Shown: piece after piece, positions 23,441 to 35,337 of the stretch
How the letters are laid out: the number at the start of each line of letters is the position of its first letter
How positions within the stretch are numbered: the first letter of the stretch is position 1
Source: Atherinomorus stipes
Taxonomy: Eukaryota > Chordata > Actinopteri > Atheriniformes > Atherinidae
Length of the DNA: 64,000 bases
Direction of reading: 5' to 3'
NCBI GenBank assembly: GCA_023101725.1
Contig: JALJCO010013382.1
Coordinates: forward strand, 263,501-327,500
The notes under the pieces: model-generated
Database searches by the model: none
What the model saw: only the letters and a program-made list of their open reading frames with translations
Told to the model about the DNA's origin: nothing
Position numbers and translations under genes: made by a program

Positions 23441-24981
23441 TCATTTATTCAGTACTACAACTGTTATACTACTAGTACTTTCATATTATGAAATATGTAG
23501 TAGGAGCAGGGCAATATGGGGAAAAGTTATATCATGATAATTTTTTTATTAGTCAATATCGATATCACGACATAAAATAAATAGTTATTTTTGACAGTCT
23601 TAAAATATTTCCTATTACTCTTAATTTTATTCAAATATTCATTTTCTATCAAAGTTGACTGTGATATGTAACATTACACAGCTGTGTCAGATAAAACAGG
23701 TTCCCAAACAACTCTAAATAAATTATAAAAACCTTAATTCTGAAGCTAAAATCTTAAAGCTTTCAAGTTCAACAGGAGAAGAGAAGCTTGTTGGCAAACA
23801 TTTTAATCTGATGATAATCATTATGATTATTTAGACTCTGTGGTTTGGTCAAAACAGTGATTTTTACTTCAGGCGAACAAAAGATGTCATCATATTCATC
23901 ATATTAAACAATGAAAAATGCCAGCAACTGATCAACGTCCAACTTCACAAGCTCGCTTCTGAGATGATGGTTAAATTATTGATTTTTCTGTGAGTTATTC
24001 GACAATGTGACCTTTACTCAGCCACAGTCCGATCCTTTGGGTTTGAGTAAAATGTCAGACATCAGCAGAGATGCAACAGATCAATGTGACGGCATCTGAA
24101 TGCTGGAAAGTATCATGACAAGCAGGTTAAAAGACTAAAATACCTCCCTGAGCCATCAGTCGTTCACCTCTGAGGTGTTTAAATACAAGCTTTGCTCTGT
24201 GAGGTGGTTTAGACTAAAAAGAAACACTATCTTGTATTTCCCATAATGCAACTTAGCTGTTTTTAATCAAACCCCTCCTGAGTCTCATACATAAAATCCT
24301 GTTGTCATTTTTACGCCACAATCCCTAAGAGGGGATGCAAATGATGACATAGCAATAGGTTTAAATGCTCCAACTGCTTATTTTCATCCACATAACAAAT
24401 AAAATCCCAGATATACTCGAGTTAAAGAGAAGATACCACAGTAAAAAAAACATATAATTGTGTTATACTACAAACTAATCTTTTATGGATATAAACCAGG
24501 GGTGCCAATTCAGATCTAAGCTCAGGGGACAAATATCGCAACAGTTAAAGTAACTGTATAATAACCTATAAATAATTAAAACTTCACATATTTCCCTTTG
24601 TTTTAGTCCAAAGAAGTGCAATAGTCAAGATGTTTATTTATTGAACTACCCTTTTAGAAAATATTAAGAAACTGAAATCCAGACAAGAAATGAGTGTTGT
24701 AAATTCATAGATTAAATATATTTTAGATTCCATGATATGCATTATATTTCCGTTTTGCATTTTTAATATAAACATTTTTATTTCATTTACATATTCAATT
24801 TACATTATTTTACACATCCATTAAAAATTACAACTCACAGTGAATCTTCAAAATCACAAAAAATTAGATCTATTGTCACAAATTTGGGAAAAACCCCTTC
24901 TGACCTTTCTTCTATTTGCTTTTACGCACTCTTAATTATGTATTTATTATTGTTAAATTATTTATTACTTACTTTTGTTTT

Positions 24982-25604
24982 TAGGGATGTACGATATAAT
25001 CAGCCCCCTATCAGTATCGGTCTATATTGGCCCTAAAAAACTGAGTATCGGACATCAGCCACCCCAAGGATATTTAAATGAAATTAAACCGAAACTCGCC
25101 CGCTTTTTAAGTCTAAAAAAATTTTTTATTTTTTTTTTCTTCTTCTAAAACTTCTTTTTTTACAGACTTTAGAACTGAAATATCCCAACATTTTCATATG
25201 TTCATATTATATTAACATTTAAAAACACGGTATCAATCTATTTTACAAACAAAATCTCGCGATATTTCATCGTTCTGTTACGAAATCTCACGAGAATTCA
25301 CAAAATATTGTGAGATTTTGTAACAGAACGATGAAATCTCGCAAGATTTTGTAAGTAAAATACCATCTTTTTAAATATCAATTTGATACTAGCATATAAA
25401 AATATCGCGATATTTCAGTGTATCGATGTTTTTTCCCCATCCCTATTTTTCAAAGTGTAGGAAACGGGTTACAAAACTGCCATTTGCAATGACTGCTTAT
25501 TTTTTTCAGCTTTAATATCGGTATTGATATCGGTTATTAGCCACATGAGTTTTGAAATATCTGCATATCGGAAATGGGCCGAAATTCCAATATCGTGCAT
25601 CTCA
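24982..25604 (+). mobile_element. Composite hAT-like MITE, copy D
   Basis: The element starts TAGGGATGTACGATATAATC and ends ATATCGTGCATCTCA. The flanks are T-rich and match a target duplication only loosely. It contains the palindromic body with TCTCGCGA at 25255-25262, but the left border of the inner element is deleted. Confidence 0.65.
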
Positions 25605-26561
25605 ATTTATTTTCTAACGATTCGTTTATTTAATATCTTGTGATTTACTTGAGCTTTTCTTCATGACTTTTTCCCCCAGTATTTACTTTGTTTTTAAATA
25701 ACTTTAAATAAATGTCGGCATTAAGGGTGTTAATAGGTATGGGGGGGGGGGGGTAATATTTCACATTCTCATTAGATTAACTTTTCAAGATCTAGAAGTT
25801 ATTCTTAATGTACATACGTGTACTTTCCCACATCCCTGTAGTAATCCTGACCATCTGAACTGACCCAACTCGTAATACAAAAATTATGTCAGATCTAAAG
25901 ATATACAGATATGTTACCCTTCTTTTTTTAACATTTTCACACTGAAGTGTACCCTATTTGAGAAACAGTGTTGTAAGAGCATCATTTCGGTTAACTTAAA
26001 TAATTAAATGAATTATTAATTAAATAAACAAATAAGAAGTGTCATCTCAGAGGATTAATTTAGTGTCAGTTCTATTAATCTGCAGTAATTATTATCCAAT
26101 AATCAAAAGCTCCCACTGATCTTTGAGTTAGTGTTTGTAAAGTGGGAAGAGAAAGTAAAATGATGGTCTGTGTTACAGAACAGCCTGTGCCCTCCCCAGC
26201 AGCCTCCTGCACATGGTGCTCCTCCAGCAGCTAAGCCCTGCCGTGTTTTCCTCCACACAGGGCCAGGAAGTCGTACAAAAAGAAATTCCACAGGGTTACA
26301 TAAGAGCTTTGACACGAGCTAGGGGGGGAAAGGGGGACGTGGAAGGAATGTAACACGCAGGGGCCGGCTGGCCTCTGTGGGAGCTGGAGAAGAGAGCAGC
26401 AGTGTGGGGAGAATAGTGAAGGGAGGAGGGGGGGGAGTGAAGCAGCTGCTGGGCCGGACCGATGAGACACCTGCCCCGGCAAAACTGAACCAGAGCACAC
26501 GGTTCTGATCATCACATCTGTTCGACTCCGGAACTAATCATATATATGTTTTGTTACTCAC

Positions 26562-26700
26562 CTTTTGTTCAAATGCTGCTAAATGAGAGCCGAAACTAGC
26601 TCGTTTTCTCCTCCAAATATCCAAAACATTGCGGGGTGAGAGGGAGTAGTTGCACCGCATTCACTGGATTTCAGCTGCGCCTCGACGCCGTTCTGCTTTT
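26562..26700 (-). other. slc22a17: Probable non-coding first exon of slc22a17
   Basis: A strong minus-strand donor (AAAAG then GTGAGTAA) sits at 26561-26554, 4.8 kb upstream of the acceptor before the coding exon, beside a CpG-rich block. The exon's 5' limit is not visible, and the given end is only indicative. Confidence 0.4.
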
Positions 26701-27130
26701 ATCTGATAAATAAAGAGACATTTCTGTCTCGGTGACGTGCTGCGTGTCTTTTATGGACACCAAGGCTGTGTTTGGCTCCAGCAAGGACACCGGACTCCTG
26801 TTAGTCTCGAGCTCTGCTAACCCGCCGCCACTTTGACATGTGATGCTGCCGCCGGGGATGCTGGACTCCTCTCCTCCTCCAACCGTCGCCGGTTGCCAAT
26901 GTTACGTGTTTAGTCCAAGTTTGTGAGAGCAGACGTGACGCAAAATAATTATGTAACCCATAACTGTGTCCGATATTACCTCAGAGGGAAACGCGTCGCC
27001 AGGAAGCGGGTAGCGGACAAAGAGCGGGCGGAAAACTGCGGAGAGCTGTCTGTTTAAAGGGAGCAGCTCAGCCGGCGGCTGAAGTCTTCGTGAAAAATCG
27101 GCTAAAATCGGGAAAGCGACGTCCCTTCGT
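26620..27130 (-). promoter_or_regulatory. CpG-rich promoter region, probably of slc22a17
   Basis: CpG dinucleotides are much denser here than in the flanking AT-rich DNA (for example GCGCCTCGACGCCG, ACGCGTCGCCAGGAAGCGGG). The block sits directly upstream of the candidate first exon. No clear TATA box was seen, as is usual for CpG-type promoters. Confidence 0.5.
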
Positions 27131-27334
27131 GACATTGCTGTCAAAGATCGTGTATACTGAGAAGGTGAATTACTCTGTGACAAATTCATTCATGACCAAG
27201 ACTGCAAGCTTATGAGCTCGTTCTTTATTTCTAGATGTAAATTGCTGCCTAGTATGATCGCATTTATCGATTATTGCGCAATTCTAGTATTTTCAGACTA
27301 AATATGTTCTCATATAAACGTATATAAATAGGTT

Positions 27335-27843
27335 ATTTATCCTCCCATACTACCATTAAAGAAAAGGCAAAATTCACAACAGTAATTAAAATGACAAGAA
27401 ACTGAAAAGGTAATAACCTAAAAAAAATATATAATTTGCAAAATAAAATGTTGATTTTTAATTCTGGTTCAGAATAAAAAACAAACAAACAAACAAAACT
27501 GTCCCAGACAAATTAGACACCTTGCTCATGAACAATGGACCAAAATACCCGTCAACAGGTGCAGAAGCCTGATTGGACGTTACAGAAAACACTTCATTGG
27601 AGTGATTGCCTCAAAGTGTTGCTCAACAAAATTTTAGTTCAGGAGCCCCATCATGCTTGCTTGCTTGTTTTATTTTTTGTTTGTTTTTAATATTTCTGGT
27701 GAACCACTATTCAAAATCAATGTCATGATTTTCATAATTTTTTTTACGCATTATAACTTTTCTCAATTTTAACTTATGTCACTGACAGAAGATATTTTTT
27801 TCTTATTTAATGAGAGGGTATGCATAATTTTTAGGATGACTGT
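27335..27843. mobile_element. MITE family T, copy 3
   Basis: The body matches copy 1 (core CTGTCCCAGACA, AACAATGGACCAAAATACCC), and the right end reads GGTATGCATAATTTTTAGGATGACTGTA in two overlapping parts. The left end is decayed. Confidence 0.65.
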
Positions 27844-29693
27844 ACACACACACACACATCCTTGTACCTCTAGCTTTGTGAGGACATTCATTGACATAAT
27901 GCATTCCCTAACTTCTTACCCTAACCCTTGCCCTACCCCTAACTACAATCTAATTGAAACCTAAACTCTAAAACCAAATCTTGGCCCTCAAAAATGGTCT
28001 TTCTTAAGCTTTTTTAGTGAAGACCAGCCAAAATGTCCTCACTTTCCAAAAATGTCCTTACTTTGTTGGTTAAAAGTGCAAATGGTTCTACACACATATA
28101 CCTGCACACACACACAGTCCATGTACTCTCTTCTCAATGGTGGACATTATTCCATATGTGTGCGTAAACATTCAAGACCCATGCCTGTATGTGATAATGC
28201 CATAATCCTGCTCAGACAAAAGTAAGAGGGATGAAACTCCATTAAATGAACGACTATAATTAAATTTGTCACTAAACCAATAAAAGACCAACAACTCATC
28301 CTTGGGGAACACCTTTGGTTACACTGGAAACACTGAAATGTCTGATTTACCTTAAACAATTTCCCTGTTCAGACATTATATGAATGTTGACAAATGTATG
28401 GAAGCTTGAGATCACAGACAACTTTGAGGTAATTGCTTAGCAAAAGTATTTGTTTTCTTCTTTTTTTTAATTTTCCATCAAATCACATGTTTTGTTGTGT
28501 TTGTCCAAAATGAGCTGCCCGGTTGTTGATAATTAATAATTATTGTATTTATTAACTTGTAACATATTTAGCTTCTTTATGAGGTATCACACTAACTTCT
28601 AAATCACTAACACAAAATAAAGAATCAAACTTCTAAAAGGGGGAAAGTGTGCACACAAGTACTTGTCTGCCAGCAAGCGGTTGACTGCTATGATCGTGCG
28701 CAGAATTAGCGTCAGAGTGAAACATCTGTCTTTGTGTACTCTGTGCTGCAGGAGGCCGCGTGCGGCTGTCTGCCGCGTGGTGGAGCCATAAATCACGTTC
28801 CCATGGAAGCTACAGGTGTGACACTGCACCTCCAGGAACCAGCTGAGTCCTGTAGCTGGTTAATAATAGGAGCACAAAGGAGGAGGAGCCCATAACTCAT
28901 TTACTGTGCATTCACATTTTAACATAACACTGTAGTCTCGTGCAACTTATGTCACACTAGCTTTTAGTCTACACTTGATGGCACCAACAGTTTGCTAGCA
29001 GCTGCTAGTGAACACCTTCTTCCAGGACCTTCTGGATATTGTATGAAATTTGAATACTAAAGCTTTTTTTTTTTTCTTTTTTAGAAAAAAAAGTTAGCTA
29101 ATACTTTCTTATAAACCAAACTTTGTGGGATTTTTATCCCTCAGTTTCATTTTAACTGCAAATCCATGATAGTTGGAGCATTTTCTGCCATGTTCTGTGC
29201 CAGTGAATGTGTTTATATCACCACAGACAGAGAAAAAATTAGTTTGACTCCATCATATCTACAAAAGACAGAAATAGTTTTTTTAAAAAGAAAAACCCCT
29301 CCTTTGTTGGTTAGGGGGCTCCCCCAAAAATCCTGACAAAAGAGAAAGAAAGACATTTGTATCCTCAGCAGGTCAGAGATTTTCCTGCGTTACTTAGGTT
29401 CTGGTGGGGTTCATATAGCTAATACACTGATGTTGAGTAACTTGGTTGAGATTGAGTAAAATGCATCTTTCTTCATTCTGTGGAGGTGTTGCAGTCAGTC
29501 CTCGGACCACGATTACCCCCACACGACGCTGTGGGACATTTCATCAGACACACGAAATCTTTATATGCCTCTGAAAACAAGGCATGTCATGCTAAAACAA
29601 GACTTGTTCAACTTTCTCACTCCGTTTTTAGAAAATAGCTCCTGAAGATTTGTTTTTTTGTAAAAGTTTGAGCTGTTTTGTTTTTAGAATATA

Positions 29694-29711
29694 GATAGAA
29701 AGAAAGAAAAA

Positions 29712-29751
<40 letters not shown>

Positions 29752-29779
29752 AGAAAAAAAAAAAAAAAAAAAAAAAAAA

Positions 29780-29858
<79 letters not shown>
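29694..29858. repeat. Compound microsatellite (GAAA)n-(A)n-(GATA)n
   Basis: A GAAA array (about 29697-29751) is followed by about 28 A residues and then about 20 tandem GATA units (29780-29858). Confidence 0.95.
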
Positions 29859-29859
<1 letters not shown>

Positions 29860-30302
29860 TGTATAAGTTTCTACCCCATTTCTACCACACTCTTCATAAC
29901 ACACAACTTAGATCTTCTATTTTACATGCACCACCCCCCTCCAAAATAAAAAAATAAACAAAACAAACAAACAAACCCCCCCAAAAAATAACTAGCAAAA
30001 TAATTTTTTAAAAAGGCAAAACAATAGAACATCACAATATTTCTGGCTTTTAACTCTGTCGTACCGTCCTGGATTAAACTGCTGTTCTTTAAGATTACAT
30101 TTATTTATCATTTGCATTTCATACCTTCTTTTTTGAGAGATATATTTTTACTTCCCTTTAATTTATCTGTTAAATTCTGTGAAATTTTTCTCTACCTAGT
30201 GAAACTCAGTTTTGAAAGTTATCTGGGATACTTTAAAAACTTTATTTTTGCATTCATAATTTTCCGAATATAATTTCCACCCTGGAATCAATGAAGCATC
30301 TT

Positions 30303-30370
30303 TATTTTTTTATTTTATTTTATTTTATTTTATTTTATTTTATTTTATTTTATTTTATTTTATTTTATTT
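30303..30370. repeat. (TTTTA)n pentanucleotide array
   Basis: Near-perfect tandem TTTTA units are preceded and followed by A/T-only sequence. Confidence 0.9.
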
Positions 30371-31879
30371 TTTTATTTATTTTTTATTTTATGTAGAATT
30401 AATTTAACAATTTAATTTATATTTTTATTTAGTTTAATTCAATTCAATTCAAATTATAGATATTAAACATACCATCTTTTCTGAACTAACTAAATCTGTA
30501 CAACTTTTTACGTAAAAATTGTGTTGCTGTTATTATTAGTTTAGTTTGTGAGTTAGAAAAATATTGTTGAACATAACTAACAGCCCTAAAAGCTCTTCCA
30601 CTATAACTATAAGCTGCTTTTGATGTCACAATTATTTTAATTAAAATGATCTAATTAAAAAAGTCATTCCATACAACTTGATTGGGGCTAAGCTGCAACT
30701 GATGTGGCTAATTTAAACAGATCATGTTTCAAAATGAGATGATTGTGTGGATGAGGTTGTCATCTTTTTTTCTTTTTTTTAACATTTCTGAATGTAATCG
30801 ATGACTAAAAAAGAAAAACAGGTGTCTGGCTTGTTGCCCCCACCCCCTCCTCTCTTTCTCCTATCTCTATGTCCCTTCGCTTCCATCACAGCCACAGGAA
30901 GGCCTTGGCAGCCCGAAAACACAGATACTATCTCTGTGCTCCTCATCTCCGTCCTACTCTGTGTCGAAATCTCGCCCATCCCACAAAGGGAAACCGCTGG
31001 TGCACAACCGTCCATGCCATGATGTCCGTTTCTGTTGGTAAGAGCACTTATGGTAAATAATGTGGCAGGCGTACACTGTGTTCCCATATGAAGGATGCAG
31101 TGAAGAATCAGCGAGGTCTGATGACACAACGGCTCTTTTAAGCTTTAACTCATCTCCTGTCTTTCATAAGTTAAGGCTCAGCTCTTTATATCTTTGTAAA
31201 TAACACAGTTTTAAAAGCAAACACCTCATAGAGGCACCAGAAATAATCTTTTATCTTTAAAATTTAAAATAATATTTGACAAAGCATCGTGTCTAAAAAG
31301 TATTAAACAAATTTCACTACATTTAAAGTATAATCTTTATTAAAAAATCATTTCAAGTAATTCCTTAATCATTTAGTGGCAAAATGCATGACATTTATAA
31401 AGATATACACCTAGATTTCTTTGAATCTGCAACAAACCACAGATTGTTGGGTAACTCTGTTGGGCAACATCACTTACAATCAGCTCCAACAACGACAAGT
31501 CAGGTATGTTTAAGCAATGATCGGCCCATTTTAGTTCATTTAGGATCTTTTTGAGGCATTTTTTCTTCTTATATCTTATATAAGAAGTCTTATATGTGCT
31601 TTTAACTCCTTTAATGTTTCCTGCATTTAGAATACAGACGAGCATTGACATCCAGGCTTTAGTTCTTGTTTTTCTTCCTCAAAATGCATTGTGATGATGA
31701 ACTTCACAAAAGCTACAAAGTACAGCAAGTTTCACATCCCACGCCCAATATATTCATCTAACTATATTAAATTAACTTTTTGTTGTCTGCTGGTTTAATT
31801 TTACAAAAAAAAAAAAAGTTTTAATTATGAAAAAACCCTTGACATGAATTTAGGCCAATTGCTGCTTGCAGTTCAAATA

Positions 31880-33617
31880 GTGAATATGGGTAAACTGGGA
31901 CACTTTCTGAAAATGTAACCTCAATGTAATTTCTGATTTTGAACCAAACATCTCAGCCCATCATATGATACCATTCTAAATAGCTTAAGATCTCTACTAT
32001 ACTAGAAGAAATAACAAAGAAATATTAAACACTGCATGGATGACCCTGCACCAAAGACACGCTGACCCAAAACCAAAATTTTCAGGCACTATTGGTAAAG
32101 TGGGACGCCATATATTGACAAACTGGGACACTGGCAACACATTCCATTTTAATGTAAACACAATAATAAAAAACAACAACAATTTACTCCTGATGAATAT
32201 AAATATTAACAAGAACTTTTATGGACGTAAAGAGAACGGGACAAAAAGACATAAATTCACTCCCTGAAGAAATTGAATAGTCGGCTATTCAGAAACTAAA
32301 TGTCACTTCAAAATAGCCTATTTTGGGCAATAAAAGAACAAAGAAACAAATGCCAAAAAAAAGGCTGGAGAACAAAGGCAAAAATGTTTTTGTAATCCGC
32401 TGGAGAAATGAAAGAACAAACAGTAAACAGAGCGAGGTGCGGTGGCTGAACATCAACACACTCGCGGCAAGTGAAGGCCTCCCCATCTTCAAAAATGCCA
32501 TTCTCCTCACCACCTCAATTTAAAGAGTATGCAAAACATGTGGGGCGGGACAAGGGCTTGCTAGCATAGACTGGCAAACATCACGATCATCATTTTTCAT
32601 TGTGGCAAGCTTGATTTATGCAATTTAAATACCGTATTATCCAGACTATAAGTCGCATTTTTTTTCATAGTTTTGTTGCTTGTGCAACTTATAGTCCAAT
32701 GCGACTTATATACCAAAATATATACAATTTAACATATTTTTAAGTATTAATTCATATTGACTGACGTGAGCCAAGGAGTAAATATTACCATCTAATCTCA
32801 AAAGAGGGCGCTATAGGCTTGTGACAACTATATTCTGCTCCAAGGGCAAAAATCCCAAAATAGCCTTATCTCAGTGAGAGGAGTTCATTTTGGACATCTT
32901 GCTGTACTGCCTGTGTGGTGGAACAAATCCTCAAAAACACGTTGATCCTTCTTCGTTATGATATCTATGATCATTTACAGGCATTAACTTTGGAATTGGA
33001 ATGATTGGGTCATTTTAAGGAGTAACAAGTTGGATATGAAAAATCCAAAAATCACCCTATTTTAAATAAATAAATGTGACTTATAGTCCGGAAAATACGG
33101 TAAATTTGTGTATCTATGTAGCTAGACAGAAAAATTATGAGGAGTGAATAAAAAGATAACTTATTTCCACCTTTAGAATGACTCAAACAATTGTCCCAGT
33201 TTGCCAATAACACACTGTCCCACTTTAGCAGTAGCATATTGCTAAAGTGGGACAGTAGCTAAATAGCATTTTTAAAAAAAAAGTAAGACTCAGATGGATG
33301 TCATTTTTAAAGATTATGAATCAGCATTACTTCCCTTAACAAAAAATATAATTACAAACTATCCACCAGTTTTCTTATTTTTAGAACACTAACATTTTTC
33401 ACCTAAAAACGCTATGTCCTTTAATTCACCACCTTGTTCCGCTGCAGACGTTAAGTAGTGAGCCACGCCCCCAGGAAGTGATGTCATCCACACAGAACTT
33501 TTATTTTAATCTCATGCTGCCCTATGATGAGCTTAATGATGATTATTAATAACAGAAGTAAACACAGGTAAAGATAAACATGATTAACCTTAACTGTCCC
33601 AGTTTACCCATATTCAC
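31880..33617. mobile_element. 1.74 kb TIR element with perfect 23 bp ends
   Basis: The left end reads GTGAATATGGGTAAACTGGG and continues ACA. The right end (33595-33617) is its exact inverted complement over 23 bp. The motif AACTGGGACA or its complement recurs inside (near 32122, 33192, 33226 and 33243), like subterminal transposase-binding repeats. No ORF long enough for a transposase is present. A second TIR element (32632-33100) is nested inside. I could not assign a superfamily. Confidence 0.75.
32632..33100. mobile_element. TA-flanked MITE with CCGTATT ends
   Basis: TA flanks both ends (32630-32631 and 33101-33102). The left end reads CCGTATTATCCAGACTATAA and the right end TTATAGTCCGGAAAATACGG, inverted complements with few mismatches. 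This end sequence is widespread in vertebrate genomes. A fragment of the same end is at about 47663-47691. Confidence 0.75.
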
Positions 33618-34837
33618 CCCTAAGAGATATTTGTCTGTTTAAGGAGCAAAAACAGTAGAAAATGCACAGACTTGACTGAAACATTGGGAGCTAAACAAAA
33701 AAATGGCAACAAAAAAACTGAATCTGAAGCCATGTTGGCTAAAGAAGACAAAAAAACATTACAGCTTCCAGTAAATCCAAAAGATTAGGTGTCATAGTAA
33801 TGTTGTTTTACGTAGCACCATCAAAAATGCCTTCAGTCTCCAGCAGTATCTTAGGGACGGGCATATCGACACTACAGAATCGATACCTTGATATCTGCCA
33901 GTAAAATTATTGGATTCAATACTTTGTAGAATATTGCGATACCACTACGCTGATACAAAACATACAATACATTTTCCCTTTTCAAAGTTTTAGGCACTGA
34001 AATGATGCGTGAAACCAGCAACGGATTTTTGCTACTGTGTCACATGACTATGGTAGCCTATCAGATATCATGATGCCATGATGATGCTGCTGCTACTTTT
34101 AGTGATAATGATTATTTATTATGACATTTCTGTGGTTTAATGCAGGTTATTGGGCACCGTGTTTAATTATATTTATAACAGGACTATTACATATCATGTT
34201 TTATTATTTTCCATTGAATAAATTTAAATAACCTTACATTAATATGTAGTTGAATTATTTTAACATTTCAAAAATGTTTCTTTTTTGTCTTATTTTTGTT
34301 TAATTTACTCCTTAATATAGTTTATTATCATTTTACAAGCATTTTCTCTAGTACTTATGGGTTTTTTCTATGTTTCACATTGCCCTTGAAATGAATACAT
34401 TAAAGGTGACAGTTACAAATTTAATTCCTCCCCCCCAGTAGGTGGCGCACTAATACTCACTTACTCATATTAGCATTTGCAACATTAAAGAAACTTTAAC
34501 CATTAATTAGCATTAGTAAATTTTAACTTGCATGTCCAGGAGGGAATCAGCAACTTCAACATCATCCTGCTTCAGTTTTAGTCTTTAATTGAAGAATCCC
34601 AATGTTAGCATGGTAATTGGATGTAAATATTTATTTTTTGGGACCCGTCAAAATTGATGAAACAATTAATTATATGCTATAAAAAATTGGGGTAAAATTA
34701 TTTTTTTTTAGTCTGCACCCCTCTAAAAGTTCTGTGAATGTTTTTTTTCCTTTTTTTTTTTAATTATTGTTTTGATGAAAAAATTGTAGCTATCACCTTT
34801 AATGCACATTGTACATGTTTCTCTTTGAAGACAGGAG

Positions 34838-35043
34838 TTCCCTAGTCCAGTCCTCGGGAGCCACAATCCTGCAACTTTTAGATGCATCCTTTCTCCAACA
34901 CACCTGAACCAAATGAGTGGCTCGTTACCAGGCTTCTGCAGAGCTGAATGGGGTGTTGATGAGGAAATTCAGCCATTTGATGGGGAAGGTATGCTCTAAA
35001 AGTTGCAGGAAAGTAGCTTTCCAGGACTGGACTTGGGCACATA
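34838..35043. mobile_element. Decayed hAT-like MITE related to 9292-9498
   Basis: The left arm has CTAGTCCAGTCCTCGGGAGC and the right arm GGACTGGACTTGGGCAC. The internal words CTTTCTCCAACACACC are shared with the 9292 element. The terminal bases and target duplication are lost. Confidence 0.6.
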
Positions 35044-35217
35044 AAGTATTAGTATCAGCATCAATGAAAAAGTACCATAAAGTAATGGTATCGTATCGAC
35101 AGGAAAAATGCTGGTTTCTCCTGTGATCTCTTGTGTGTGGCCTCATGTCCTCAGTGATATTAACAACAGTAAGTTTGGCTTTCTGTCTTCACGTTTTTAT
35201 ACACAACTTAGCACCTT

Positions 35218-35223
35218 TTTATT
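35218..35223 (-). terminator. cebp1: Poly(A) signal of cebp1
   Basis: The minus strand reads AATAAA, 115 nt downstream of the stop codon at 35338-35340. Confidence 0.55.
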
Positions 35224-35337
35224 TCTGAAGTTATCACAAATGTTAATATAAATGTGGAAAACCCAGGCTAGGCTTTGGCTTTGATCTGCCAGCACATGCT
35301 AATAACTGTGATGTTGAGTGTGAATGTGTTTCTCTGT

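Larger units (their letters stand above)
27131..35217. other. Intergenic region between slc22a17 promoter and cebp1
   Basis: No coding exon was found. The region holds a family T MITE (27335-27843), a fish repeat with CCCTAACCC-like words (about 27840-28110), a compound microsatellite (29694-29858), a TTTTA array (30303-30370), a large TIR element (31880-33617) and a decayed hAT-like MITE (34838-35043). The remainder is AT-rich with only short frames. Confidence 0.6.

Noticed and set aside
26902..27189. 95-codon minus-strand frame in the CpG-rich block
   Set aside because: It lacks any domain, and slc22a17 translation starts in a later exon with a full-length family match; the frame is expected by chance in GC-richer DNA.
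27840..28110. Interstitial telomere repeat (CCCTAACCC-like words)
   Set aside because: Only a few imperfect units are present within a longer dispersed fish repeat flanked by CA runs; there is no tandem TTAGGG array.
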